A DNA stretch of 64,000 bases from CAZGCA01 sp964524145 (GCA_964524145.1 CAZGCA010000012.1:21902-85901); one strand, 5' to 3'. Positions 18,532-28,118 are shown, counted from the stretch's first letter. Numbers and translations are program-made. Notes: generated by a model not told the origin, from the letters alone.

Positions 18532-19947
18532 TCAGCTACCGTAGTACTTTCTGATCTCTTCCTCAGTGATCCTGTGAAGCTCCTCTTTAGGGAGCATCGA
18601 GAGGACTTTCCAGCCGAGGTCGAGCGTCTGTGCTATCGACCTGTCCTCGTCGAAGCTCTGGCTGAGGAACTCACGCTCGAACGCTTCCCCGAATTCGAGG
18701 TAATTGTGGTCAAGGGGCGTGAGTTCTTCTTCGCCGATGACCGAAGCGAGCGCTCTGATATCTTTCACATTAGCATACGCTGCGAACAGCTGGCTTGCAA
18801 GGTGAGCGTGGTCCTCTCTGGTCATCCCTTCCCCTATTCCGTCTTTCATAAGTCGCGAAAGCGACGGAAGACCTGCGATCGGTGGATAGACGCCTCTTTG
18901 ATCGAGGTCTCTCTCAAGCACGATCTGACCTTCAGTAATATAGCCTGAGAGGTCCGGGACGGGATGCGATATGTCGTCGTTGGGCATGGTAACAACGGGC
19001 ATTTGAGTTATTGAACCCGCTCTGCCTTTCACCATGCCCGCTCTCTCGTAGATGCTTGCCAAGTCGCTGTAAAGATAGCCGGGATAACCTTTCCTGCTCG
19101 GTATCTCTTCTCTTTGCGTTGAAATCTCTCTCAAGGCTTCGCAGTAGTTTGTCATGTCTGTCAGGATTACGAGCACGTGCATCCCAAGATCGAACGCGAG
19201 ATAGTCCGCTACCGTGAGCGCCGCTCTCGGCGCGATAAGCCGTTCCACCGACGGTGCATCCGCAAGGCTCAGGAACGCAACCACTCTCTCCATTGCGCCC
19301 GACTCCTCGAAGTTCCTTATGTAGAACATCGCCTCGTCGTGTTTGATGCCCATGCCCGCGAATACGACCGCAAACTCTGCATCTTCGCCGACTATCCTTG
19401 CCTGTTTGGTGATCTGGGACACAATCCGCATGTGAGGAAGACCGCTGCCCGAAAAGACCGGGAGTTTCTGGCCTCTGACAAGGGTGTTCATGCCGTCTAT
19501 CGCCGATATGCCCGTCTGGATGAATTTCCGGGGGTAGTCCCTTGCGGTCGGGTTCACCGGGAGCCCGTTCACATCCCTTGCGTCGCCTACGGGTTCGGGA
19601 CCACCGTCGACGGGCTTGCCCAACCCGTCAAAGATTCGGCCCAGTACCTCCTCCGACACAGGCATGGTGAGCGGTTTGCCTTTGAAGCGGACTTTCGTGT
19701 TCTCGAGCTTCAATCCCGCCGTCCCCTCAAACACCTGGACAATAGCAGCCCCTTCCGATACCTCGAGCGTCATTCCAAGACGAACCACACCCTGCGCGTC
19801 GACAATCTCCACAAGCTCGTTATAACCGACGTTATGGATGCCACGTATTGCCACTATCGGACCGGATATCTCATCCACCCCGACGTATTCTCTCCGGTCG
19901 AGCAGTTCGGGTGCCTGCGGATCAGGCATAGAGTGCTGCGAGTTCAT
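18532..19947 (-). CDS. atpB: V/A-type ATPase subunit B
   Basis: This is the 471-aa non-catalytic nucleotide-binding subunit of the A3B3 head. It lacks a true Walker A; the corresponding loop reads FSGSGLPHM, as in other B subunits. GISAIDGMNTLVRGQKLPVF and VLVILTDMTNYCEALREIST are family signatures. The start at 19947 has AGAGG 7 nt upstream and overlaps the 3' end of subunit A by 26 nt; an ATG six codons later is an alternative. Confidence 0.96.
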   Translation of the reverse strand: MNSQHSMPDPQAPELLDRREYVGVDEISGPIVAIRGIHNVGYNELVEIVDAQGVVRLGMTLEVSEGAAIVQVFEGTAGLKLENTKVRFKGKPLTMPVSEEVLGRIFDGLGKPVDGGPEPVGDARDVNGLPVNPTARDYPRKFIQTGISAIDGMNTLVRGQKLPVFSGSGLPHMRIVSQITKQARIVGEDAEFAVVFAGMGIKHDEAMFYIRNFEESGAMERVVAFLSLADAPSVERLIAPRAALTVADYLAFDLGMHVLVILTDMTNYCEALREISTQREEIPSRKGYPGYLYSDLASIYERAGMVKGRAGSITQMPVVTMPNDDISHPVPDLSGYITEGQIVLERDLDQRGVYPPIAGLPSLSRLMKDGIGEGMTREDHAHLASQLFAAYANVKDIRALASVIGEEELTPLDHNYLEFGEAFEREFLSQSFDEDRSIAQTLDLGWKVLSMLPKEELHRITEEEIRKYYGS

Positions 19948-21691
19948 GCATTGACCTCTCGAGTTTCTTCAGAAGATCGTCCAGCGCTTCGGCGTCCTCG
20001 TTCCCGTATTCGTATTTCATCTGCATTATGTTCCTCAGCACCCTGATCTTCCTGAGGCTGGCAAGTGTTGCGCCCTTCTTTATGGCGTCGGACGCGAGGT
20101 TGTAGAAGGTCACTATGATCTTCATCATCCGATACTGTTTATCGGCCACGCAGAACGCATCCACATCGTCGTACGCGTTCTGTTGCAGAAACGCGTTCTT
20201 GAACATAGTGGCTGCTTCGAGAACGAGCCGCTGGCTGTCAGGCAGCACGTCTGCACCTACCAGCTTCACCACCCGCTGCAGCCTTGCCTCTTTTTGCATG
20301 ACCGAGATCATCGTGGACCTGAGATCCTGCCATTCATCGTTCGTTCTCTCGTCCCACCAGCCCGAGACGTCCTCAACGTATTCGCTGTAGCTGTCCAGCC
20401 AGCTGATTGCCGGGTAATGCCGCGCGTTTGCCAACTGCTTGTCAAGCGCCCAGAAGACGCGTATGAACCGTTTGGTGTGCTGGGTGACAGGCTCGGAGAA
20501 ATCGCCTCCGGGCGGCGATACGGCGCCTATTGTGGTGATCGAACCCTCTTCGCCCCCGAGAGTCTCAATCATCCCTGCTCGCTCGTAAAACTCGGCGAGT
20601 CTCGTCGGTAGATATGCCGGAAACCCTTCGTCAGCAGGCATTTCTTCCATCCTGCCCGAAAGCTCTCTCAGCGCTTCCGCCCACCTCGACGTTGAATCCG
20701 CCATAACCGCCACATCGTAGCCCATGTCCCGATAGTACTCGGCTACAGTGATCCCCGTATAGATGCTCGCCTCCCTGGCAGCAACGGGCATGTTGGATGT
20801 GTTCGCGATAAGTATGGTCCTCTCCATCAACGACTTGCCGGTTCGCGGGTCGGTGACCTTCGGGAAATCGGTGAGCACTTCGGTCATCTCGTTTCCGCGT
20901 TCACCGCACCCTATGTAGACGACCAGATCCGCGTCGCACCATTTTGCGAGCGCGTGCTGTATCATCGTCTTGCCGGTGCCGAAACCGCCCGGCACAACGA
21001 CCACCCCTCCCCGTGCCACGGGGAAGAGGGTGTCGAGCACCCGCTGGCCGGTTATCAGGGGCATCGAGTGCGGCAGCCTCCTGCCGTAGGGCCGTCCCAC
21101 TCGTACAGGCCATTTCTGGTACAGCTTGACCTCGAACTCATCTTCTTCGTTCTTCAGTCTTGCGACTGTGTCTTCGACGCAATAGTCGCCGGCTGGCGCG
21201 ATCTCAATCAGTTCGCCTTCCACGGACGGTGGAACCATTATCCTGTGTTCGAGGAGATCTGTCTCTTGCACCGTCCCGACCAGGGTTCCGCCACGCATAT
21301 CACGCCCTGGTTCGGCGACCGGATTGAATCTCCACTTCTTGTCTCTGTCAAGCGCTTGTATGTGCATCCCCTTCGAAACGAAGTCACCCATCTGGGCTCG
21401 CAGCACATCAAGCGGTCGTTGCACACCATCGTATATGCTTCCAACAAGTCCGGGACCCAGCTCCACTGAAAGGGGCTCGCCCTGACCGCGAACAAGTGCG
21501 CCGGGACGCAATCCCGTCGTGTCTTCATAGACCTGTATCCAGGCCGAATCTTCTCGAATCCTGACTACTTCCCCGACCAGCCGCTCCTCGCCGACAAGCA
21601 CCAGCTCGAGCATCTCGGCGCCGGACACGCTGCCTGCCTCAACAACAGGCCCGACGATCCGTTTGACCTTGCCGATTACCCGTTCACTCAT
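19922..21691 (-). CDS. atpA: V/A-type ATPase catalytic subunit A
   Basis: This is the 589-aa catalytic subunit. It has a beta-barrel N-terminus, the A-specific non-homologous insert, and Walker A PGGFGTGKT at about 234-242. GERGNEM and VAVMADSTSRWAEALRE follow, as expected for the catalytic site. The start overlaps the end of subunit E by 8 nt (ATGAGTGA), a sign of coupled translation. The enzyme may run as an ATP-driven H+ or Na+ pump or as a synthase. No F-type genes are in the window. Confidence 0.97.
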   Translation of the reverse strand: MSERVIGKVKRIVGPVVEAGSVSGAEMLELVLVGEERLVGEVVRIREDSAWIQVYEDTTGLRPGALVRGQGEPLSVELGPGLVGSIYDGVQRPLDVLRAQMGDFVSKGMHIQALDRDKKWRFNPVAEPGRDMRGGTLVGTVQETDLLEHRIMVPPSVEGELIEIAPAGDYCVEDTVARLKNEEDEFEVKLYQKWPVRVGRPYGRRLPHSMPLITGQRVLDTLFPVARGGVVVVPGGFGTGKTMIQHALAKWCDADLVVYIGCGERGNEMTEVLTDFPKVTDPRTGKSLMERTILIANTSNMPVAAREASIYTGITVAEYYRDMGYDVAVMADSTSRWAEALRELSGRMEEMPADEGFPAYLPTRLAEFYERAGMIETLGGEEGSITTIGAVSPPGGDFSEPVTQHTKRFIRVFWALDKQLANARHYPAISWLDSYSEYVEDVSGWWDERTNDEWQDLRSTMISVMQKEARLQRVVKLVGADVLPDSQRLVLEAATMFKNAFLQQNAYDDVDAFCVADKQYRMMKIIVTFYNLASDAIKKGATLASLRKIRVLRNIMQMKYEYGNEDAEALDDLLKKLERSMHELAALYA

Positions 21692-22334
21692 CAGATTTCG
21701 CCAGTTCCCTAATGATCAGCGTTCTCAGTTGCGGCTTCATCCGCTCCAACCTTCTCCGGAACGTGTTGTCGAACACTATTCGGCCCTTCGTGGACGCTGC
21801 AACACATCCACCACCCATATCGAGCGATTCGAATTCAAGGTTGACCTTCACATCCTCGCCGGAAAGGTCGCGCACCCTATTTCTGAGATCATCAACAAAC
21901 GCGTTGTTGACGAAGGGCTCATCAAGCTTGTTTACCTTCAACACAACTTCGCGATCGCCGATCGCTACTACAGCCTCTGTCGCCAGATTGCGGAGCGACT
22001 GTCCGTACCGGTCAGGATCTTCTCTCACCTTATTCAATTCGCTCTCGATCTGCGTGAAAACCTTCGAAACAGCCTCTTCACGGGCTCTCAACAGAATCCG
22101 TTTGGCTTCTATCCTGGCGGTCGAAACCTCCTTTGACTGAAGTTTCTTGACTCTCACCTCGGTATCGGCAAGGATCTGCGCTTGGACTTGCTGCGCCTCT
22201 TTCTCTGTCTTCTTGTTTTCCGAATCCGCTATGCTTCTTGCGTTCTCGATCGTCTTTTGGGCCTGCGCCTCCGCGTCAGCGACGATCTTCTCGATAATCT
22301 CAAGCTCCGGTGCTGAGCCTGCTTCTTCGTTCAT
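21684..22334 (-). CDS. atpE: V/A-type ATPase subunit E
   Basis: This 216-aa peripheral-stalk subunit has an N-terminal coiled coil (EIIEKIVADAEAQAQKTIEN onward) and a globular C-terminal domain with GGGCVAASTKGRIVFDNTF, the conserved E-subunit segment. The start overlaps the F stop by 4 nt (ATGA), with AGGA 8 nt upstream. It pairs with the H subunit encoded at the head of the operon to tie the head to subunit I. Confidence 0.93.
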   Translation of the reverse strand: MNEEAGSAPELEIIEKIVADAEAQAQKTIENARSIADSENKKTEKEAQQVQAQILADTEVRVKKLQSKEVSTARIEAKRILLRAREEAVSKVFTQIESELNKVREDPDRYGQSLRNLATEAVVAIGDREVVLKVNKLDEPFVNNAFVDDLRNRVRDLSGEDVKVNLEFESLDMGGGCVAASTKGRIVFDNTFRRRLERMKPQLRTLIIRELAKSDE

Positions 22335-22636
22335 ATGCTTATTCCTACTGCCTTGCGCACCACTTCTTCGATCTTCGGCCTATCGGGAGCCGGTCCCGAT
22401 GAATCGGGGATCTCGAGCACCAGCGGAAAGCCGAATCCGAACAACCTTGCATCCACCTCGTCCCTGATCTCAGCCGCAACGTTCTCCGTCACAAGCACAA
22501 CGCCGACATCTTTTCTCTCGACAGCTTGTTCGAGCGCGGCCAGGGCATCGACTCTCAACGTTGCAATAGTGCCTTCAACGCCAACAAAGCGAAACCCGAG
22601 GACAGTTTCTCTGTCGCCAATGACGAAGAACTTCAC
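22331..22636 (-). CDS. atpF: V/A-type ATPase subunit F
   Basis: This 101-aa protein is the small central-stalk subunit F, starting MKFFVIGDRETVLGFRFVGV, with the family pattern of a Rossmann-like domain and a C-terminal helix. The start is GTG at 22636 with AAGGTG 6 nt upstream, only 3 nt from the K stop. It sits between K and E, an unusual position compared with the common archaeal I-K-E-C-F-A-B-D order. Confidence 0.92.
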   Translation of the reverse strand: MKFFVIGDRETVLGFRFVGVEGTIATLRVDALAALEQAVERKDVGVVLVTENVAAEIRDEVDARLFGFGFPLVLEIPDSSGPAPDRPKIEEVVRKAVGISI

Positions 22637-22639
22637 AAC

Positions 22640-22984
22640 CTACACCTTGGCAAGTATCATTATCGCGATGATGAGCCCGTAGATGGCAATCCCTTCTGCG
22701 AGACCGACAAAGATGAGCGTCCTGCCCGCTACTTCAGGCTTTTCGCCTACCGCTCCCACGGCGGCCGCGCCAACGTATGCCACTGCGATACCTGCTCCGA
22801 CGCATCCGAACGCCGTGCTTATGGCAGCGGCAAGAACCGCCCATTTCAGGTTTCCGGACTCATTGCTCTCAGGCCCGCCCGGTTCACCGACCTGAGCTCT
22901 CGCAGCGGAAGTGAACATCACCGAGAGAACCAGGACAATGACGAGCGCGAACGAAACGGCTATCAACCTTTTCATGTTTGACAT
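22640..22984 (-). CDS. atpK: V/A-type ATPase proteolipid subunit K (c-ring)
   Basis: This 114-aa protein has one hydrophobic hairpin (two transmembrane helices) that forms the rotor ring. The ion-binding Glu lies in FVGLAEGIAIYGL in the second helix. The Na+ signature of a Ser/Thr after this Glu is absent, which favours H+ but does not prove it. An N-terminal extension looks like a cleavable signal peptide (hydrophobic stretch ending TSAARAQ), followed by a Gly/Pro/Glu-rich linker. The start is placed at the ATG 22984, directly after the TAG of subunit I; an ATG three codons later is also possible. Confidence 0.92.
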   Translation of the reverse strand: MSNMKRLIAVSFALVIVLVLSVMFTSAARAQVGEPGGPESNESGNLKWAVLAAAISTAFGCVGAGIAVAYVGAAAVGAVGEKPEVAGRTLIFVGLAEGIAIYGLIIAIMILAKV

Positions 22985-22985
22985 C

Positions 22986-24995
22986 CTATCCAACGCCTCC
23001 ACCACCTTTCACGTTTCCTGAACCAACCACACTGCCGACAAGGCTGACGGGTTCGTATTTCGACCCGACATCCTCGAAAAACTTGCCGAAAAACTCGTAG
23101 TACTGGAGCCTGATCGCCTGTATGGTCACCACCAATCCCTCCAGCAAAATGACAAGGATGTTGCCCAGCACGAGTACAACCCACGAGAGCAACGCCCCGC
23201 CAGGCGCGCTCGAAACGACTTCTGCAAGACTGAATACCGCCACAAAGAGCCCCGCATGGGCCAAGCCGAACGCAGCAACTCGAATGAACGAAACGGTATT
23301 GGCCAGATAGCCCATAAGGATCTCGAGAATCTCGACGAGCCCTTCCATCACGTAGGTGGCAATGCCTTCAGGGAAAGCTCTCTCCCTTTTGCCGATAACC
23401 CGCAGGATGGGTCCTTTCAGAAAGAAAACCACCAGCGGCGCGATGAACAGCCCGAAGAATATCGCCGGGTTCGGAAGCCGTCCGGACGACATCATGAACT
23501 TGACGGCAATACCCACACCGGCCCAGTAGATGACCCCCACAAGCGGGCCCGATTTGTCAAAGAAGTTCTCAAGAAACGAATGCGTTCTGAGCGAATTGAC
23601 CACGTTGAGCAGTATGCCAAGGCTCACCACGACCACGCCCAAACCTATCGCGACCTTGAACAGGTCCGATATGCCCTCGAGCGGCTTAACCCACACCGTT
23701 GGCAAGACCGTTTCGAGCCCAAAGAGGCTGCCGTAAAGGATCCCGAATATCACTGATGAGACGCCGCAATATGCGACAAGCTTCCCTACGTCCGCGAACT
23801 TCTTGTACCTGGCGGCAAGGACGATTCCCGCAGCGAGAAGAACAAGGCCATGGCCAACATCGCCGAACATCATGCCGAACATGATCAGGAAAGTGACCGC
23901 AACGAATATCGTGGGGTCGATCATCCTGTAGGATGGAATTCCGTATCCGCTGATAAGCATCTGAAACGGTCTCAAGAACGGTGGGTGCTTGAACTTCACG
24001 GGAACCTCGACAATACCCGATTTCACTTCCTCTATGTCTTCCGCTTCAACGACGTCCACTATTGACCTGCCGCCCGTCTGCTGTTTGGTGGCGACCACAA
24101 GTTCAGCGCTCTTCTCTCTCGGCACCCATCCGCAGAAGAGGCATGTCCTATCGGTAACCTTGCAGTAGTCCCTGATGCGAAGCAGGAGCATTGCGGCCTC
24201 GACTTGCCGCAAAACGGCCACCAACTCCGGGACGACAGCTTCTCGTGCGGCCTCGATATCTCGGGTTACCTGAGCCAGCTCTTCTTCGTGTGCCCCGACC
24301 TCGCCAGTGACTTTCGACTCGATGTCGGCTGAAACCTTCCTCAGATCCTCCGGCAAATCCGTTTCCCGGAATGACACCCCTCTCAACGAGCGATCTAATG
24401 CCGCTTTGTCCTTTCTGAGAACAACGCACACCACATGGAGTTCCCCTCCCTCCTTGTGGTACGGGAAAACCATCGATGGCACGGATTCAAGGAGGGTTTG
24501 GAGCCTTGTCAGTTGTCCTTCATCGATGAGGCCGATCGCAGAGCAAAGGAATGTCGATCTCATCAAACTCCGAACCGGCAAACCAGATGGAATGAGAGCT
24601 TCGAGCTGCGTGAGGATACTCCTCAGCTCGCTCAGCCTCTCGGTAAGCCGTCTCCGCGCGGAAAGCAGCGGTTCGAGGTTTCCCTCTATCTTGTCTACCG
24701 CGTCGTCGATTTCGCTCAGCTCGATGAGGCTGACTTCCTCCTGGCGACCATAGCTCTTTCTCAGCGCGTCGGGCGCGATCTCCTCAATCAAGCTCTGGAG
24801 TTTCCGCTGCCTCTTGAGATACTCATTGGACAACTTCTCTACGCCGAGGGACTCGAGTTCTTTCGCCCACTCATCGATCTCGTCTACTCTACTAAGATGG
24901 AGCACCCCCGCCTTTGCGATCTCCTCGAGAACAGCTTCCATGTCCTCCTTCATGATGACTATGCTTACCCTGTTCATCTTTTCAGCGACTAGCAT
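22986..24995 (-). CDS. atpI: V/A-type ATPase membrane subunit I (a subunit)
   Basis: This is the 669-aa stator and ion-channel subunit. The N-terminal half (about 1-330) is soluble and coiled-coil, binding the peripheral stalks. The C-terminal half has 7-8 transmembrane helices, starting at MIDPTIFVAVTFLIMFGMMF and containing GDVGHGL and SFIRVAAFGLAHAG, in which the conserved Arg faces the ring Glu. GAGGTG lies 7 nt before the ATG. It ends in a Gly-rich tail. Confidence 0.95.
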   Translation of the reverse strand: MLVAEKMNRVSIVIMKEDMEAVLEEIAKAGVLHLSRVDEIDEWAKELESLGVEKLSNEYLKRQRKLQSLIEEIAPDALRKSYGRQEEVSLIELSEIDDAVDKIEGNLEPLLSARRRLTERLSELRSILTQLEALIPSGLPVRSLMRSTFLCSAIGLIDEGQLTRLQTLLESVPSMVFPYHKEGGELHVVCVVLRKDKAALDRSLRGVSFRETDLPEDLRKVSADIESKVTGEVGAHEEELAQVTRDIEAAREAVVPELVAVLRQVEAAMLLLRIRDYCKVTDRTCLFCGWVPREKSAELVVATKQQTGGRSIVDVVEAEDIEEVKSGIVEVPVKFKHPPFLRPFQMLISGYGIPSYRMIDPTIFVAVTFLIMFGMMFGDVGHGLVLLAAGIVLAARYKKFADVGKLVAYCGVSSVIFGILYGSLFGLETVLPTVWVKPLEGISDLFKVAIGLGVVVVSLGILLNVVNSLRTHSFLENFFDKSGPLVGVIYWAGVGIAVKFMMSSGRLPNPAIFFGLFIAPLVVFFLKGPILRVIGKRERAFPEGIATYVMEGLVEILEILMGYLANTVSFIRVAAFGLAHAGLFVAVFSLAEVVSSAPGGALLSWVVLVLGNILVILLEGLVVTIQAIRLQYYEFFGKFFEDVGSKYEPVSLVGSVVGSGNVKGGGGVG

Positions 24996-25001
24996 CTGTC
25001 A

Positions 25002-26042
25002 TCACCTCAAGCCGTAAAGCCTTCCCGAGAGTTCGTTTGCACCGAGACCGCTCGCCTTTCCCACAAAGACAGTGGAGAGGTTTCTCAGCTCGATGCGCTT
25101 CAAGAGATAGAACGAAAGCGTGCCGGTTATTCTGAATGGATATCCCGCGAGCAAACGTCTTGAAACGTCGACCGCCATCTCGTTCACCATATGCTCGAGC
25201 AGAGATACTCTTTCGATGCTTGACACCCCCTTGTCTTCCTCGCCCAACCCTCCGGGCATAACTCTCGAGCTTATGTCGTCGAGCAGATCGGCAGTGAGGT
25301 CAGCACTCGCAAGCCGTGCCGATACAGGAGACGGCCCGGGAATCATATACTCACGAAACTCCTGCGACCGGACATCATAGTACCGGAAAAGCCGTGCGAA
25401 CCACGTGAGGTTGAACTTGTCAATCTCCGCGGCGATTATCTTTTCTCCCTCGAGAGCGTCGCGTCCTCCCAACGCTCTGATCGCGTCAAGCACTCTTCGA
25501 TAGTAATCCTTTTCGAGCGCGACCTCGACGTAGAATATCGAGCGCTTCTGCTTGTACGTCTTCGCACTTGCCGTAATCGGTTCGAAATACGGCGTGTCTT
25601 TCAGGGCGACGGCTATCTCGTCTATCGTCTCGGCTCCGACAATCTCGAAGACTGGCATCGGATGAACGAAGGAGGGATACGATAGAATCTCTCCCAGACT
25701 CTCGTCCTGCCCATGCCACAGTCTGAGCGCGAATTCAAGATTGTCAAGTTCCCATCTGGACAGAAGGAGCGTGCCTACCTGCTTCGGCTTGCCCTTGAGT
25801 GTGCGGGTCGACCTCTTGAAACGCAACGCGGTGGCTTCCCGGACAAGTTTCTCCATTGTCAGCGGGTTGACTCCGGGGTCTTCCGGAACCCACTCTCCAT
25901 AGGCAGTCTTCCTCAGTGCGATCCAGGTCTCTTCGAGCGACGGGGGGCGGACTAGTGCATCGAAATCCTCCTTCGTCAGGAGTTCCGTGAGCATCGTCCT
26001 CGTTACTGCATTTGTCACTCCATACCTGGCCAGCGATCTCAT
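25002..26042 (-). CDS. atpC: V/A-type ATPase subunit C (AC39/d family)
   Basis: This is the 346-aa conical subunit that links the central stalk to the K ring. It is all alpha-helical and matches the AC39 pattern, starting with a RYGVTNAVTRTMLTELLTKED segment and ending LRNLSTVFVGKASGLGANEL. The start shares ATGA with the stop of subunit H. Here C lies between H and I rather than after E. Confidence 0.92.
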   Translation of the reverse strand: MRSLARYGVTNAVTRTMLTELLTKEDFDALVRPPSLEETWIALRKTAYGEWVPEDPGVNPLTMEKLVREATALRFKRSTRTLKGKPKQVGTLLLSRWELDNLEFALRLWHGQDESLGEILSYPSFVHPMPVFEIVGAETIDEIAVALKDTPYFEPITASAKTYKQKRSIFYVEVALEKDYYRRVLDAIRALGGRDALEGEKIIAAEIDKFNLTWFARLFRYYDVRSQEFREYMIPGPSPVSARLASADLTADLLDDISSRVMPGGLGEEDKGVSSIERVSLLEHMVNEMAVDVSRRLLAGYPFRITGTLSFYLLKRIELRNLSTVFVGKASGLGANELSGRLYGLR

Positions 26043-26356
26043 CGTTCCAAACCGGCAACCTTCCTGATACCCGGCTCGATAAAGGAGTGATCGTCGAGTC
26101 GTGCGCCCTCGACTATGAATTGGGCTCTTTGCCTGGCATCTTCGATGACACGCTTCTTCTCGTTTTCGGCTTGCTTCTTCGCGGTTTCAATGAGCTCGCG
26201 TGCCTGTTTGCGGGCTTGTTCCCTTTTCTCTTCTATCAGTCTGGCCCGTTGCATTCGGGCTTCCTGCACAAGTTGTTGCGCCTGGTCTCGCGCTTCAGCG
26301 ATTCTCTGCTTGGCGCCGCTTTCTGCTTTCAGGATTCTCTCGATTACCTGTCTCAA
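26039..26356 (-). CDS. atpH: V/A-type ATPase subunit H/G (peripheral stalk coiled coil)
   Basis: This 105-aa protein is mostly a charged coiled coil with the repeated pattern A-x3-R-x3-Q-x3-E, starting VIERILKAESGAKQRIAEAR. That opening and the first position in the operon identify it as the H/G stalk subunit that pairs with E. The start is a TTG at 26356 with only a weak, distant GGAG, so initiation may be inefficient or the true start may differ. It is the first gene of the ATPase operon. Confidence 0.85.
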   Translation of the reverse strand: MRQVIERILKAESGAKQRIAEARDQAQQLVQEARMQRARLIEEKREQARKQARELIETAKKQAENEKKRVIEDARQRAQFIVEGARLDDHSFIEPGIRKVAGLER

Positions 26357-26759
26357 GACTCGTCATGCTCCGCGTTTGGCTATCGTCCAAAGGTTAAACA
26401 ATCCGCATCTGTGATGGTTCTTGAGAAACGTGGGATCAACCGCAATGCCCGTCCCCAAAGAGTCCGAGCGAGTAAATCCACCATGCTTTGGCGCCCGGCT
26501 TCGCAGGACATAGTTGCTCCTCTTGTTGGCGCCTTGCCCTCACCATGGGAAGACCTCGGCTCATACCATATATGCATACGCGACTCAGAGCATGATACTC
26601 GACGTGCGCAGAGAAAATCAACAAGGATCCGGACAGGCTCCTGCTCCTGAGTCGATGTTGCGTTTCCGGGTCGCGACGTAGTATGCTATCGTCGAGATGC
26701 GGAGGAGTATCAGGCTGGCTTGTTATCCCTGATCTGAACGGAAAGGGAGCGAAAGGAAG
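26357..26759. other. Divergent intergenic region, V-ATPase operon / thrC
   Basis: These 403 bp separate atpH (leftward) from threonine synthase (rightward). I see no supported gene. It must hold the promoters for both units. A plausible rightward sigma-70 site lies at 26658-26687; none was clear for the ATPase side. Confidence 0.6.
26658..26687 (+). promoter_or_regulatory. Candidate sigma-70 promoter for thrC
   Basis: TTGCGT and TATGCT are separated by 18 bp, about 75 nt upstream of the thrC ATG. The match is moderate. Confidence 0.35.
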
Positions 26760-28097
26760 ATGGAGTACCGAGCGTGGTTTGAGTGTCTGGCAGGCTGCGG
26801 TGTCAAGTACGAACTGAACGAAGTCGTCTACAAGTGCGAGAAATGCGGCGGTCTCCTGAGAGTTGCCCACGACCTCGATCTGCTCAAGAAAACACCGGCC
26901 GAGGAGTGGCGGAAGCTCTTCGACGACCGGTACATGGGCACGGAATGGCCGTATGGGAGTTCGGTTTGGGGAAAGAAAGAGGTGGTGTGTCCGGTCGTCG
27001 ACAACGAGAACGTGGTCTCGATGTACGAGGGCGGGTCGAACCTCTTCTGGGCCGAGCGGCTGGGCAACCAGGTTGGCGTCCCGAACCTGTGGATAAAACA
27101 GTGCGGCAACAGCCATACGGGCTCGTTCAAGGATCTGGGCATGACGGTGCTCGTATCGATGGTCAAGCAAATGATGAGCGAAGGCAAACAGATTCCTGCG
27201 GTGGCATGCGCTTCGACGGGCGACACTTCCGCGGCGCTAGCAGCGTACTGTGCCGCCGCCGGCATTACGTCTGTGGTCTTTCTGCCGAAGAACAAGGTGT
27301 CGATTCCGCAGCTCATCCAGCCGATATCGAACGGTGCGATAACCCTGTCGCTCGCAACCGACTTCGACGGCTGCATGAAGCTGGTGCAGCAGATATGTTC
27401 GAGCGAGAACATCTACCTGGCAAACTCGATGAACTCGTTGCGGATCGAGGGGCAGAAGACGGTCAGCATCGAGCTGGTGCAGCAGTTTGACTGGGAGGTC
27501 CCCGACGTGATCGTCATACCAGGGGGCAACCTGGGCAACGTCAGCGCGCTGGGCAAGGGGTTTCTTCTGATGAAAGCTCTCGGCATGATCGACAGGCTGC
27601 CGAGGATCGTCTGCGCGCAGTCGGCAAACGCGAACCCGCTTTACAGGAGCTACCTGAAAGGGTTCAAGGAGTACAAGCCGATGCATGCAAAAAAGACCCT
27701 GGCCAGCGCGATCCAGATCGGCGACCCCGTGAGCATAAACAAGGCGATCCGTACAATGAAGCTGTTCGACGGCATTGTCGAGCAGGCGACCGAGGATGAG
27801 CTGGCTGACGCGTGCGCGCGAGCCGACAGGACGGGTCTTTTCACGTGCCCGCACACGGGTGTTGCGCTCGCGGTCTTTTTCAAACTGATAGATGCCGGTG
27901 AGATTAAGTCCGACGATAAGGTTGTGGTGATATCCACGGCGCACGGGCTGAAGTTTGCCGGGTTTAAATTGAAATATCACCAAAGCAAACTGAAGAACAT
28001 CGAGGTTCGCAGGCCAAACCTGCCGATCGAGCTTCCCGCCAAGTACGATGAGGTTCGTGATGCTATCTGGCGCGAGATAGACAGGCGGCAGGGATAA
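26760..28097 (+). CDS. thrC: Threonine synthase
   Basis: This 445-aa PLP fold-type II enzyme converts O-phosphohomoserine to threonine. The N-terminus carries a zinc-ribbon-like set of cysteines (C-x3-C, then YKCEKCGG), as in archaeal and plant-type threonine synthases. The PLP lysine is in HTGSFKDLGM (near 124), and the phosphate-binding loop is PGGNLGNVSALGKG. The start has AGGA shortly before the ATG. The next gene is a cystathionine gamma-synthase-type enzyme that may use the same or a related activated homoserine, so the pair sits at the Thr/Met branch point. Confidence 0.94.
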   Translation: MEYRAWFECLAGCGVKYELNEVVYKCEKCGGLLRVAHDLDLLKKTPAEEWRKLFDDRYMGTEWPYGSSVWGKKEVVCPVVDNENVVSMYEGGSNLFWAERLGNQVGVPNLWIKQCGNSHTGSFKDLGMTVLVSMVKQMMSEGKQIPAVACASTGDTSAALAAYCAAAGITSVVFLPKNKVSIPQLIQPISNGAITLSLATDFDGCMKLVQQICSSENIYLANSMNSLRIEGQKTVSIELVQQFDWEVPDVIVIPGGNLGNVSALGKGFLLMKALGMIDRLPRIVCAQSANANPLYRSYLKGFKEYKPMHAKKTLASAIQIGDPVSINKAIRTMKLFDGIVEQATEDELADACARADRTGLFTCPHTGVALAVFFKLIDAGEIKSDDKVVVISTAHGLKFAGFKLKYHQSKLKNIEVRRPNLPIELPAKYDEVRDAIWREIDRRQG

Positions 28098-28118
28098 CCT
28101 GATTCCGGGAGATTGCTG

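Noticed and set aside
26436..27170. Minus-strand frame between the ATPase operon and thrC
   Set aside because: Its body is antisense to thrC and the part in the intergenic region lacks a ribosome site or a recognisable domain.
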